From an uncultured bacterium (lineage in GTDB: Bacteria; Patescibacteriota; Minisyncoccia; Phycocordibacterales; CAIJYI01): a DNA stretch of 17,871 bases. The translations under genes were made by a program, and so were the position numbers. Each line of letters starts with the position of its first letter. Positions within the stretch are counted from its first letter, which is position 1. Below, piece after piece: positions 8,372-16,008 of this stretch. The stretch spans positions 1 to 17,871 of the forward strand of contig CALMXW010000072.1 of the NCBI GenBank assembly GCA_937871115.1, written 5' to 3'. The notes under the pieces are model-generated. The model did no database searches and was not told where the DNA came from. It saw only the letters and a program-made list of their open reading frames with translations.

Positions 8372-8448
8372 TCAGTTGGCCTCATGGCCATTTGTATCCC
8401 TAGTGTACACGGAGACGGAGACGGAGTCAAGCGCTTACTCCTAATTAT

Positions 8449-11400
8449 TCAATCAAGCTCCTTCACGGCTTCGCCAATGACGCTCGGTTCGCCGTTCCTG
8501 TTTGAAAACTTGCCGCGGATGGCGAGGATTTTTTCTGGTGCAAAAAATGCTCTCTGTGCTTCGTAGGTGCGCGGGAAGGTGACCACTTCGATAGTGCCGG
8601 AGAAATCTCCGATTTTGAGGAATGCCATGCGTTCATTCTTTTTCGTAAGCACTTCGCGGAGTTCTTCTACCATGCCGACGACCGTGACGATGTCGCCGTC
8701 TTTTGCATTTTCTTTTATCTTTTTATTATCCCATTCGCGCTTTTCGAGCTTGTTGCGAAATTTATCGAGCGGGTGGCCGGAGATGTAGAGGCCGAGAAGC
8801 TCTTTTTCCCACGTGAGTCTTTGAGTTTGCGTGGCGGGAGTAATGGGCTTGAGTTTGAGCGATGGAATAGAAGTGGTGTTTGCCATGAGCCCAAAGAGTG
8901 AAGCCTGAGCATTGTCTTTTTCTCGCGCGTGCTCGCGGTTGTACTCGAGTGCTTCTTCCGTATTGCCGATCATCTGCCCGCGTTCGCCGAGAGAGTCCAT
9001 CGCCCCGCACATGACGAGTGCCTCGAGAGATTTCTTTGTGAGGTTTTTGTGACGCACTCGCTCGAGGAAATCGGTAAAAGATTCGTACCTACCGTTCTTC
9101 TCGCGTTCTCCTATCACCGCGTCAGCGATTTCGTTGCCGAGATTTTTTACTGAGTGGAGCCCGAAACGAATTTTGTCACCCTTTTTCTTTCTGCTTTCTT
9201 CTTTGATCACCGCAAAGTCTCCCATGCTTTCGTTTACATCCGGAGGGAGGACAGGAATATCCATGCGTTTACATTCGGCAATTATTTCCGCTACTTTCTC
9301 AACGTCGCCCGCTTCAGCCGTCATGATGGCGGCGAGATATTCGGAAGGGAAGTTGGCCTTCATGTATGCGGTCTGATACGCGAGGAACCCATAGCTCGCG
9401 CTGTGTGCTTTGTTGAAACCATACGCCGCAAAAGGTTCGATCCATTCCCACACTTGTTTTGCTTTTTGGAGTGGCCACCCGGCGTGCGTGACACAACCTT
9501 TGATAAACTTTTCCTTCTGCGCTTCCATCTCAGCGGGGATTTTCTTTCCCACTGCTTTTCGGAATTTGTCGACTTCGCCCCAGGTGTAGCCCGCGAGCTT
9601 GTTGGCCATGATGAGGAGGTCGTCTTGATACACGAGCACGCCGTACGTTTGCTCGAGAATATCTTTCAGCGCCGGATCGAGATAAGAAATGAGGCTCGGG
9701 TCGTGTTTGCGTTTAATATAGTCCGGAATAAATTGCATCGGGCCCGGGCGGTAGAGCGCGACCATAGCGTTGATGTCGTGAATGGTGGTGGGCTTGAGCT
9801 CGACGAGCCATTTGGTCATGCCGTCGCCGTTGAGCTGAAAGAGCCCTTCTGTCTTTCCGAGCGCGAGCATCTCGAAAGTTTTTTTGTCATCGACAGGGAT
9901 GTCGTCAATATCAACTTTAATCCCGTGATATTTTTCTACGAGCTTCACTGCTTCTGCGAGGATGGCGAGGTTGCGGATGCCGAGGAAGTCGAACTTCGTG
10001 AGCCCCACGCCGTCTTCACCCACGGAGTACATGTCGTATTGTGTGATGAGTTTTCCACCCTTCGGATCGTTTTGTATCGGCGCCCAGTCGGAGAGCGGGG
10101 TAGGAGAGATGACGACCCCCGCCGCGTGTACGGAAATGTGCCGCACGCAGCCTTCGAGTTTTTTTGCGATGTCGATAATTTCTTTGGTTTCGGGTTCTTT
10201 CTTGTAGGCTTCAGCAAGCTCCGGCACGAGCTCCATAGCGTGGTCGATGGTCATGGGAAAGCCTTGCGAACCCATCGGGATCATTTTTGAAATGCGATCG
10301 CCGGTCGTGTATGGATATCCGAGCGCGCGGGCTACGTCGCGCACCGAACCTTTCGCCATCATGGTACCGAATGTTCCGATCTGTGCCACGTGGTCGTATC
10401 CATATTTCTCTCGCGCGTATTCGATAACTTCATCGCGGCGATTGTCGGCGAAGTCCATGTCGATATCGGGCGCGGATGGGCGCTCAGGATTGAGAAATCG
10501 TTCGAAGGGGATGTTGTATTCAAGCGGATTTACTTTCGTGATGCCGAGAAGGTAGGTGGTGATGGATCCCGCGACCGAGCCTCGAATATTGGTAAGGATA
10601 TGATGTTCGCTCGCAAAACGGACGAGGTCTTCCACCACGAGAAAGTAGGAAGCGTACCCTTTGCCCTTGATGATGCCGAGCTCGTACTCGAGCCGTTCGT
10701 GCGCTTCTTTGCTCTCGTCGAGTCCGCGGCGCTTCATCCCGGCGAGGGCGAGCATGCGGAGGCGGCTGTCAGAAGTTTCGCCCTCTTCGAGCGGAAAGTT
10801 TGGAAACGTAAATTTCCCGAGCGTGAGTTCGAGGTCGCACATCTCGGCAATACGCATCGTGTTTTCGATAGCATCCGGAGTGTCGGCGAAAAGTTCGTAC
10901 GCTTGGTCGGTGGTAATGAAGCTCGCATCGCACGTAAACATGAGCCGGTCATCTCCGCCGCCGGTAGACTGTACGGCGAGCAGGGTGTCGTGAGCCTTTG
11001 CGTCGTCGTGATGCACATAATGCGAATCGGCAGTGGCGACGAGTGGTACGCCGAGCTCGCGCCCGAGTGCAATGGTCTCGCGCTCCACGTCATCGTGCCC
11101 TTCGATCTCAGGCTTGTGCTGGATCTCGAGAAAATAATTTTCCTTGCCGAAAATATCTTGGTACTCGCGAATGATGCCGATCGCTTTTTCTCGGTCTTTA
11201 CTTCGCAGTGCACGCGAAAGCTCGGAGCCGAAACATCCTGAAAGCGCGATGATGCCTTCGCTGTGTTCGCGGAGAAGATCTTTGTCCATGCGTGGCTTGT
11301 AATAGTAGCCCTCGAGGTACGAAGCCGTCACCATCTTGATAAGATTTTTGTACCCCGCGAGATTTTTCGCGAGGAGGATCATGTGGTAGCGGCGATTGTC

Positions 11401-11649
11401 GAGGTTTGGCTCTTTGTCGAAGCGGGTACGGTTGGCGACGTAGGCTTCCACACCGATGATGGGTTTTATTCCGGCTTTTTTTGCCGCGGCATAAAATTCG
11501 ATAGCACCGTACATGTTGCCGTGGTCGGTCACCGCGAGCGCGGGCGCGCCGTCTTTCTTTGCGGCGGCGATGAGATCCTCCGGCTTGGAGAGTCCGTCCA
11601 AGAGGGAATAGTGCGAGTGAGTGTGGAGGTGTACGAATGGCGTGCGCAT
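8449..11649 (-). CDS. dnaE: DNA polymerase III subunit alpha (DnaE)
   Basis: DnaE is the replicative DNA polymerase of the chromosome. The 1066-residue protein is a little shorter than E. coli DnaE (1160). Order: PHP domain (1-280), polymerase core with the aspartates of PDIDMDF (394-400) and KFDFLG (Asp554), thumb/fingers segments including YGFNKAHSASYGFLAYQTAY (743-762), a helix-hairpin-helix region and a C-terminal OB fold (about 985-1030). Metal-site residues of the PHP domain look complete: His9, His11, Asp18, His43, Glu68, His89, Cys139, Asp208 and His210. It may therefore keep proofreading exonuclease activity, unlike the E. coli protein. A -10-like TACAAT (11659-11664) ten bases before the ATG suggests a very short leader. 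Its last 14 codons have a diverged second copy at 7859-7904. Confidence 0.97.
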   Translation of the reverse strand: MRTPFVHLHTHSHYSLLDGLSKPEDLIAAAKKDGAPALAVTDHGNMYGAIEFYAAAKKAGIKPIIGVEAYVANRTRFDKEPNLDNRRYHMILLAKNLAGYKNLIKMVTASYLEGYYYKPRMDKDLLREHSEGIIALSGCFGSELSRALRSKDREKAIGIIREYQDIFGKENYFLEIQHKPEIEGHDDVERETIALGRELGVPLVATADSHYVHHDDAKAHDTLLAVQSTGGGDDRLMFTCDASFITTDQAYELFADTPDAIENTMRIAEMCDLELTLGKFTFPNFPLEEGETSDSRLRMLALAGMKRRGLDESKEAHERLEYELGIIKGKGYASYFLVVEDLVRFASEHHILTNIRGSVAGSITTYLLGITKVNPLEYNIPFERFLNPERPSAPDIDMDFADNRRDEVIEYAREKYGYDHVAQIGTFGTMMAKGSVRDVARALGYPYTTGDRISKMIPMGSQGFPMTIDHAMELVPELAEAYKKEPETKEIIDIAKKLEGCVRHISVHAAGVVISPTPLSDWAPIQNDPKGGKLITQYDMYSVGEDGVGLTKFDFLGIRNLAILAEAVKLVEKYHGIKVDIDDIPVDDKKTFEMLALGKTEGLFQLNGDGMTKWLVELKPTTIHDINAMVALYRPGPMQFIPDYIKRKHDPSLISYLDPALKDILEQTYGVLVYQDDLLIMANKLAGYTWGEVDKFRKAVGKKIPAEMEAQKEKFIKGCVTHAGWPLQKAKQVWEWIEPFAAYGFNKAHSASYGFLAYQTAYMKANFPSEYLAAIMTAEAGDVEKVAEIIAECKRMDIPVLPPDVNESMGDFAVIKEESRKKKGDKIRFGLHSVKNLGNEIADAVIGEREKNGRYESFTDFLERVRHKNLTKKSLEALVMCGAMDSLGERGQMIGNTEEALEYNREHAREKDNAQASLFGLMANTTSIPSLKLKPITPATQTQRLTWEKELLGLYISGHPLDKFRNKLEKREWDNKKIKENAKDGDIVTVVGMVEELREVLTKKNERMAFLKIGDFSGTIEVVTFPRTYEAQRAFFAPEKILAIRGKFSNRNGEPSVIGEAVKELD

Positions 11650-11688
11650 AGTTCAAATATTGTACTACATCAGGCGGGTGGTGGTGCG

Positions 11689-11717
11689 TTGACTTTTTGT
11701 ATGATTTGTAGTATGAT
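11689..11717 (+). promoter_or_regulatory. strong promoter of the lipoprotein genes
   Basis: TTGACT (11689-11694), 17 bp and TATGAT (11712-11717) give a near-consensus promoter with a start near 11724. A leader of about 40 bases with GGAGG (11747-11751) precedes the ATG. It diverges from dnaE. Confidence 0.8.
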
Positions 11718-11763
11718 GAAGTAAACTTTTTCAATCACCCAAATTTGGAGGAAGGGTAAGAAA

Positions 11764-12258
11764 ATGAGAACCTTGAAAATATTGAGTGTGTTTATCACCC
11801 TTGTTGCGCTCGGCTTGAGTGCGACGGGATGTGCTTTTCCGGGTGGGTATCGATATCCGTGCCCTCCGGGACAATGCGGGTTTGATGTCACTGGTCAACA
11901 AGGTGGCAGCAGTACTTACGGACAACAGTATGAAGGCGCAGAAGCGTCTTGTCTTGCCGAGTTTGCTCAGAAGAAGGCAGCTGCTCGGGCCGCTCAAACC
12001 ATCGGCGATGCCGACCTTCGTGGTTTTTCTTCGATGGAGCCCAACGATGCGGAAACCCAGAAGGCTATTCGGGAAACCGTGAAGGCCGGAGCAAATGCTC
12101 TTGCTGCTGAAGCAAAGGCGGGGATCGTTGCCTGTGTGGCTGATAAGATGGCGAATTATGGGAAGCCACAACGCCAACAACAGCCGAATGTCATCATAAA
12201 CCAGCCTGGTTATGGATACGGCGGATACCGTCCATATGGCTATGGCGGCTATCCCTAG
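11764..12258 (+). CDS. putative lipoprotein with Gly/Tyr-rich tail
   Basis: The 164-residue protein has a lipoprotein-type signal peptide (MRTLKIL, hydrophobic core, SATGC with lipidated Cys23; the -3 residue is Ala, so the lipobox is not ideal). The mature part has Cys33, Cys38, Cys63 and Cys124, an Ala-rich helical middle (60-130) and a GYGYGGYRPYGYGGYP tail (149-164). I do not recognise the family. The paired cysteines suggest an exported, disulfide-stabilised domain, and the aromatic Gly/Tyr tail resembles the next gene's product, so both may act together at the cell surface. A good promoter and a GGAGG 12 bases upstream of the ATG support the start and suggest high expression. Confidence 0.7.
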   Translation: MRTLKILSVFITLVALGLSATGCAFPGGYRYPCPPGQCGFDVTGQQGGSSTYGQQYEGAEASCLAEFAQKKAAARAAQTIGDADLRGFSSMEPNDAETQKAIRETVKAGANALAAEAKAGIVACVADKMANYGKPQRQQQPNVIINQPGYGYGGYRPYGYGGYP

Positions 12259-12270
12259 TAGGAGACTGCT

Positions 12271-12519
12271 ATGAACACGAAATTTTTTGTGCTGTTCCTC
12301 GCCGTACTCTTGAGTGGGTGCGTCGGATATGGGTATGTTAGTCCGGGCTACAGCTACGGGTATGGTGGCGGTGGTTACTACGGAGGTGGTGGATATTATG
12401 GTGGTTATCCGTACTATCGTCCTCGTTACTACTATACTCCCTACTATGGGCCTTATCGCTACTGGGGTTCTCCACACAGACAGTGGTACCACGGATGTGG
12501 TCGCTGGGGTTGCCGGTAA
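12271..12519 (+). CDS. small Gly/Tyr-rich lipoprotein
   Basis: The 82-residue protein has a good lipobox, LLSGC, with lipidated Cys17. The 66-residue mature part has 20 tyrosines and 19 glycines, arranged as GGGGYY-type repeats and then YYRPRYYYTPYYGPYRYW, ending in a Cys/His/Trp-rich CGRWGCR. It is low complexity with no enzyme motif. Such composition is typical of surface coat, adhesive or structural proteins, but the function here is not known. AGGAG (12260-12264) overlaps the end of the upstream gene region and sits 6 bases before the ATG. The gap to the upstream stop is 12 bp, so the two form an operon ending at the terminator at 12534-12569. Confidence 0.7.
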   Translation: MNTKFFVLFLAVLLSGCVGYGYVSPGYSYGYGGGGYYGGGGYYGGYPYYRPRYYYTPYYGPYRYWGSPHRQWYHGCGRWGCR

Positions 12520-12533
12520 GCCTCGTTTCATTT

Positions 12534-12569
12534 CCGTCCTCGGGCTCTGTGCTCGAGGCGGTTTTTTTT
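12534..12569 (+). terminator. Rho-independent terminator of the lipoprotein operon
   Basis: An 8-pair stem (12538-12545 with 12551-12558, one G-U), extended by three pairs past a bulged T, is followed by eight T at 12562-12569. Confidence 0.9.
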
Positions 12570-12576
12570 ATTCTTC

Positions 12577-12605
12577 TTGCAAGTTGTGGAAAATCGGCGC
12601 ATTAT
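12577..12605 (+). promoter_or_regulatory. probable promoter of the hydrolase gene
   Basis: TTGCAA (12577-12582), 17 bp and CATTAT (12600-12605) lie directly after the preceding terminator. The predicted start is near 12612, giving a leader of about 34 bases with AAGGAGA before the ATG at 12646. Confidence 0.5.
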
Positions 12606-12645
12606 ATTTTTAGTTCTTGAAATTTCTCAATGAAAGGAGACAGAC

Positions 12646-13464
12646 ATGTGGAAATGGATTGTTGTTCTGGTATTTGTCATTTTTACGGCCTCGATTTTTC
12701 CCGTCACCTCGTTCATTTATTATCCCGGGCAAGAGGATTTTGATTCGTGTGCCAGCAACGACGTAGAAAGGATTCGTTATAAGGGAACGAGGATGTATTA
12801 CAAAAGGAACGGGGAAAGGCTTGCTGTCTATTTCCATGGAAGTGGTGGCACAGCTTGTAACCATGGCTTCTATAAGAAGATATTTGATGAAGCAAACTAC
12901 TCACTTTTGCTCGTAGAGTATCCTGGATATGCCAACGATCCAGTGCATTCTCCATCTCGCTCCGGTGTTCTCTCTGCAATGAAAAATGCGATGGAGTTTG
13001 TAAAATCCCAAGGGCTTAGCGTAGAAGTGGTAGCGGGCACGAGTATTGGCTCCGCCCCTGCGAGCAGGTATCTTCTTTTGAGTGAAGAAAAACCCAAGAG
13101 GGTAATCTTGATCGCGCCATTTGCTCGGCTGAGTGACACATGGAGGTTTCCACTGAGATTTTTCGGTAGTTGGTATCTGACACTCCGTGGAGAAGAGTAC
13201 AACAATATTTCCGCACTAGAAGGATATAAAGGGGCATTGCTTGTTGTCCACGGAGCAGAAGATGGACTCGTGCCGTTTTGGAGTGGCCGGGAGCTCTACG
13301 ATAGTTCCAAGGCTTCCCCGAAGATTTTTCTTTCTGTTACGGGTGTCGGACACGGTGTTGCACAAGATGTGAATATACTGGAAGTGAGAGGAGTTCGGAA
13401 AAAGATCATAAATTTCTTAACAGAAGATTTGTCTGGAATGGCAAATGAAATTCTCACCGAATAG
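12646..13464 (+). CDS. membrane-anchored alpha/beta hydrolase
   Basis: The 272-residue protein starts with a hydrophobic segment (about 4-25) that reads as a signal anchor, followed by a serine hydrolase domain of the BEM46/ABHD13-like type. Oxyanion motif HGSGG is at 64-68, the nucleophile elbow GTSIG holds Ser133, the acid is Asp206 in GAEDGLVP, and the base is His236 in GVGHG. The triad is therefore complete. Relatives include esterases, thioesterases and peptidases, and the substrate cannot be told from sequence. The domain would face outside, next to the surface lipoproteins encoded just upstream, though it has its own promoter. AAGGAGA stands 6 bases before the ATG and supports this start. 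Confidence 0.85.
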   Translation: MWKWIVVLVFVIFTASIFPVTSFIYYPGQEDFDSCASNDVERIRYKGTRMYYKRNGERLAVYFHGSGGTACNHGFYKKIFDEANYSLLLVEYPGYANDPVHSPSRSGVLSAMKNAMEFVKSQGLSVEVVAGTSIGSAPASRYLLLSEEKPKRVILIAPFARLSDTWRFPLRFFGSWYLTLRGEEYNNISALEGYKGALLVVHGAEDGLVPFWSGRELYDSSKASPKIFLSVTGVGHGVAQDVNILEVRGVRKKIINFLTEDLSGMANEILTE

Positions 13465-13466
13465 TC

Positions 13467-13494
13467 GCCGTGTCTCTTGTGGGCACGGCTTTTT
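13467..13494 (+). terminator. Rho-independent terminator after the hydrolase gene
   Basis: GCCGTG (13467-13472) pairs with CACGGC (13484-13489) around an 11-base loop, followed by TTTTT at 13490-13494. The loop contains TTGTGG (13477-13482), which with TACACT (13500-13505) 17 bp later could be the promoter of the next gene. Confidence 0.8.
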
Positions 13495-13511
13495 GTTTGT
13501 ACACTATACTG

Positions 13512-13739
13512 ATGGATACCAACGACAACACTACTGAAAGCGAGGTGTTGCAGAAGAAATCAGAAGACATCGTCGCCCACTCTGATCTCTCTCAAGAAGA
13601 CAAAGTTTTTCTACAAGATGTACTCACAAATAGCGGCGAGCTTTTTCTCGTAGTGTTTCTCGGGCTCTTTGAGGAAGATTCAGCAAATCTCGCCGTGTTT
13701 GTCACAGACCTCCGCGCGAAGATAGCTTTATTGGCATAA
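13512..13739 (+). CDS. small unknown protein
   Basis: The 75-residue acidic protein begins MDTNDNTTESEVLQKK and has a hydrophobic patch, GELFLVVFLGLF, in the second half. I do not recognise it. An ATG at 13470 in the same frame lies inside the terminator hairpin and would add an unlikely extension, so the ATG at 13512 is preferred. A possible TTGTGG-17-TACACT promoter would start transcription right at this ATG, making it leaderless. The next gene follows after 10 bp, so the two are probably co-transcribed. No catalytic motif or signal peptide is visible. Confidence 0.55.
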   Translation: MDTNDNTTESEVLQKKSEDIVAHSDLSQEDKVFLQDVLTNSGELFLVVFLGLFEEDSANLAVFVTDLRAKIALLA

Positions 13740-13749
13740 CTTTTATCCT

Positions 13750-14583
13750 ATGGCTCTCGAATCTTTTTCACCTAAATCCGAAAAACCACCAGAAGAAGAT
13801 TTTGCCATCGAGGCAGTAATGACAAAACTTGGCGAGATACAAGAGAAACTAAAACTCGGCGTCTCAAAAGAAGAGCTTGTTGCCGAGGGTTTTGGGCCAG
13901 AAATAAAACTTTTGGAGCGTGAAGGAAATGACCCAAAGCAGCTTGAAGACCGCGTACGTCTTTGGATCCGAGAACAACAGAAATGGGAAGAAAAAGAGGT
14001 ACCACCCCCTACATCAGATCTCCCTTCGCTAAAAAAGGAAGATAATCGTGATAGTCTCGCAGAGCCGGCATATTTTTTTAATAAAGAAAAAGAAGCGATG
14101 TATGTCGAGATGTTTCGCACTGCCGAACGCGTGGCGCATGCTTTGCGAAAACAAGCATATGATTCTCTCGTAGATTTTGTGAAGCAGGGGGAATATTCTC
14201 AGGCTGGATTTCTCGACGCGGCAAGAATGCAACAAGATGGAGATAAATTTGAAGCAGATCTCGTCGCGTATCTCACTCAGCCGCACAAACACGATCTTCT
14301 CACAAATATTGCTCCCGCGTTACTTCGACTCGAGAGCAGTACTCAAATAGTGCAAGAGCTCCAGGAATTTCGGACAAAAATAGTAAATCGTTTTGAATCG
14401 TCACCTAATAATACCAAGGTGACAAAGAGTCACCTCCCTCAAGAAGGAAAGAGTTTCTTATCCCAGACAGAAAGGGTTATGGCAAGCCTTGCAGCGGGTC
14501 TCGCCCTGCGCTTTTTATCCACCCAGGAGGCTAAAAAGGCAGTGGGTGGTCAGCCAGAAAGTGGAGCCCTAGAAGGCATTTGA
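13750..14583 (+). CDS. unknown protein, mostly helical
   Basis: The 277-residue protein is highly charged, with helix-forming stretches (about 15-80 and 105-225), a Pro/Glu-rich link near 80-100, and a mildly hydrophobic stretch near 240-255 (MASLAAGLALRFL) that is too short to be a clear membrane span. There is no signal peptide. I recognise no domain. It lies 10 bp after the 75-residue gene and has no Shine-Dalgarno site, consistent with an operon. Its TGA stop lies inside the -35 box of the rplC promoter, so this gene and the ribosomal protein operon are tightly packed. Confidence 0.7.
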   Translation: MALESFSPKSEKPPEEDFAIEAVMTKLGEIQEKLKLGVSKEELVAEGFGPEIKLLEREGNDPKQLEDRVRLWIREQQKWEEKEVPPPTSDLPSLKKEDNRDSLAEPAYFFNKEKEAMYVEMFRTAERVAHALRKQAYDSLVDFVKQGEYSQAGFLDAARMQQDGDKFEADLVAYLTQPHKHDLLTNIAPALLRLESSTQIVQELQEFRTKIVNRFESSPNNTKVTKSHLPQEGKSFLSQTERVMASLAAGLALRFLSTQEAKKAVGGQPESGALEGI

Positions 14584-14608
14584 CGTGGAAACGCCTTTCT
14601 GCTAGGAT
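14580..14608 (+). promoter_or_regulatory. promoter of the rplC operon
   Basis: TTGACG (14580-14585), 17 bp and TAGGAT (14603-14608) predict transcription from about 14615, giving a leader of about 84 bases before rplC. The -35 overlaps the stop codon of the upstream gene. Confidence 0.65.
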
Positions 14609-14632
14609 ATTGGGAAGCTCAATAACGAACAG

Positions 14633-14682
14633 GGCTTTTAATTTTAGCCGCAGAATCTCTGCTCCCTTTGGGGCATATTCTG
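14633..14682 (+). promoter_or_regulatory. structured leader of the rplC operon
   Basis: A long hairpin pairs 14651-14656 with 14677-14682 and 14660-14665 with 14670-14675 (one G-U) around a CTTT loop. A competing hairpin pairs 14650-14654 with 14658-14662 and cannot coexist with it. A small stem (14633-14636 with 14646-14649) precedes both. In E. coli the S10 operon leader is bound by L4 to attenuate the operon. A comparable autoregulatory role is possible here, but the structure is not the E. coli one. Confidence 0.45.
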
Positions 14683-14698
14683 TCCCGAAGGTTTATAT

Positions 14699-15322
14699 AT
14701 GAAATTTTTTCTCGGTACAAAAGTACATATGACTCAGCTTTTCGATGAGAAAGGCGTAGTTCACCCGGCAACCGTTGTGTCTGCCGCGCCTATGGTGGCT
14801 ATCCAGGTGAAGACAAAGGAGACAGATCGCTACAGTGCGGTACAGTGGGGTGCTGGCGAACGCAACGAAAAGAATATCCCAAAGCCGGTCCGTGGGCACG
14901 TAAAAGGCCTTGGAAATTTCCGCTATTTGCGCGAAATGCGCCTCAAAGACGGCGAAGTTGCTTCAGTAAGCACAGGAGACAAGCAGGATGTCAGCATCTT
15001 TTCAAAAGGTGATACAATCGAAGTTTCCGGTATCTCAAAAGGAAAGGGTTTTGCCGGTGCGGTGAAGCGCCATGGTTTCCATGGAGGCCCAAGAAGTCAC
15101 GGTCAGAAGCACTCTGAGCGCGAGGTGGGTTCTATCGGCGGGTCAGGAGGACGAGCCGGTGGCCGCGTAGCAAAAGGTATCCGCATGGCAGGACGCTTGG
15201 GTGGAGACCGAGTGACGGTTAAAGGCCTCGAGATACTTGAGGTGGACAAAGAGAACAATCTGCTCTATGTGTCGGGGGCAGTACCAGGCCGAAGAGGAAC
15301 ACTTCTTGAAATCCGAGGCTAA
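14699..15322 (+). CDS. rplC: 50S ribosomal protein L3 (uL3)
   Basis: L3 binds 23S rRNA early in 50S assembly and reaches toward the peptidyl transferase centre. The 207-residue length is normal. Recognisable segments are MKFFLGTKVHMTQLF at the start, KGKGFAGAVKRHGFHGG, SHGQKHSEREVGSIG, and KGIRMAGRLGGDRVTVKGLEI. The central loop carries an extra Gly/Arg-rich GGSGGRAGGRV. GAAGG 7 bases before the ATG is a modest Shine-Dalgarno site. It is the first gene of the operon; rpsJ, which usually precedes it, is absent. Confidence 0.97.
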   Translation: MKFFLGTKVHMTQLFDEKGVVHPATVVSAAPMVAIQVKTKETDRYSAVQWGAGERNEKNIPKPVRGHVKGLGNFRYLREMRLKDGEVASVSTGDKQDVSIFSKGDTIEVSGISKGKGFAGAVKRHGFHGGPRSHGQKHSEREVGSIGGSGGRAGGRVAKGIRMAGRLGGDRVTVKGLEILEVDKENNLLYVSGAVPGRRGTLLEIRG

Positions 15323-15339
15323 AAAGAACATACAATATC

Positions 15340-16002
15340 ATGAAAGCTACTGTTTATAATCAAAAAGGCCAAGAATCTGGAGCAGTCACTCTCCCGGAAA
15401 ATATTTTCGGCGTAAAGTGGAATGCCGACTTGGTGCACCAAGTACTTACTGCCGAGATGGCAAACCTTCGCACTCCTGTGGCTCACACAAAGGGCCGCGG
15501 CGAAGTAGCCGGAGGTGGAAAGAAGCCATGGAAACAAAAAGGTACTGGTCGCGCACGACACGGCTCTACTCGTTCCCCGCTTTGGGTAGGAGGAGGTGTG
15601 ACTCATGGCCCACGCAAGGATAAGGACTACTCTCAGAAGATCAATCGCAAGATGAAGGCGAAAGCTCTCTACACGATCCTCTCTGAGAAACTCCGAAAGA
15701 ACGAAATTATCTTTGTTGATACTCTCGAAATTTCTGCACGAAAGACAAAAGAGGCTACGGGAGTTATCAAGGCTCTCGCAGGGAATACAGGTTTTGAAAC
15801 ACTCGCAACAAAGCGCAAGAATGCTGCCCTCATCGCTCTCGAAAAGAAAGATCGCGCCACAGAGCAGAGTTTTAAAAATATCTCGAGTGTTGAAGTCAGC
15901 GAGTTTCGCAATATTACTCCACTCGCTCTCTCAAAGTCGAAGTTCTTCGTCTTTGCAAAGCCGGAAGAGGGAATTAAATTCTTGGAAAGCAAGATGAAAT
16001 AA
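15340..16002 (+). CDS. rplD: 50S ribosomal protein L4 (uL4)
   Basis: L4 binds 23S rRNA and lines the exit tunnel through its extended loop; in E. coli it also represses its own operon. The 220-residue protein has the diagnostic loop HTKGRGEVAGGGKKPWKQKG followed by TGRARHGSTRSPLWVGGG and the THGPRKDKDYSQKINRKMK segment. It starts 17 bp after rplC with no clear Shine-Dalgarno site. If autoregulation exists, the leader at 14633-14682 is the likely target, though nothing in the sequence proves it. Confidence 0.97.
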   Translation: MKATVYNQKGQESGAVTLPENIFGVKWNADLVHQVLTAEMANLRTPVAHTKGRGEVAGGGKKPWKQKGTGRARHGSTRSPLWVGGGVTHGPRKDKDYSQKINRKMKAKALYTILSEKLRKNEIIFVDTLEISARKTKEATGVIKALAGNTGFETLATKRKNAALIALEKKDRATEQSFKNISSVEVSEFRNITPLALSKSKFFVFAKPEEGIKFLESKMK

Positions 16003-16008
16003 AATACC

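Larger units (their letters stand above)
7905..8448. other. candidate inserted islet between two dnaE 3' ends
   Basis: The sequence between the dnaE remnant (7859-7904) and the live dnaE stop (8449) holds one gene, the MazF-like CDS, with its own promoter, and a palindromic hairpin. The flanking copies are in direct orientation with a 590-bp offset. This is the geometry expected when a DNA segment enters at the 3' end of a gene and brings a replacement end with it. No integrase, transposase or inverted terminal repeat is visible. Confidence 0.5.

Noticed and set aside
8409..8426. Three tandem ACGGAG units
   Set aside because: Too short to be more than a chance or slippage repeat; no other copies seen.
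13470..13511. Upstream ATG for the 75-aa gene
   Set aside because: It falls inside the terminator hairpin of the hydrolase gene and encodes an unlikely extension.
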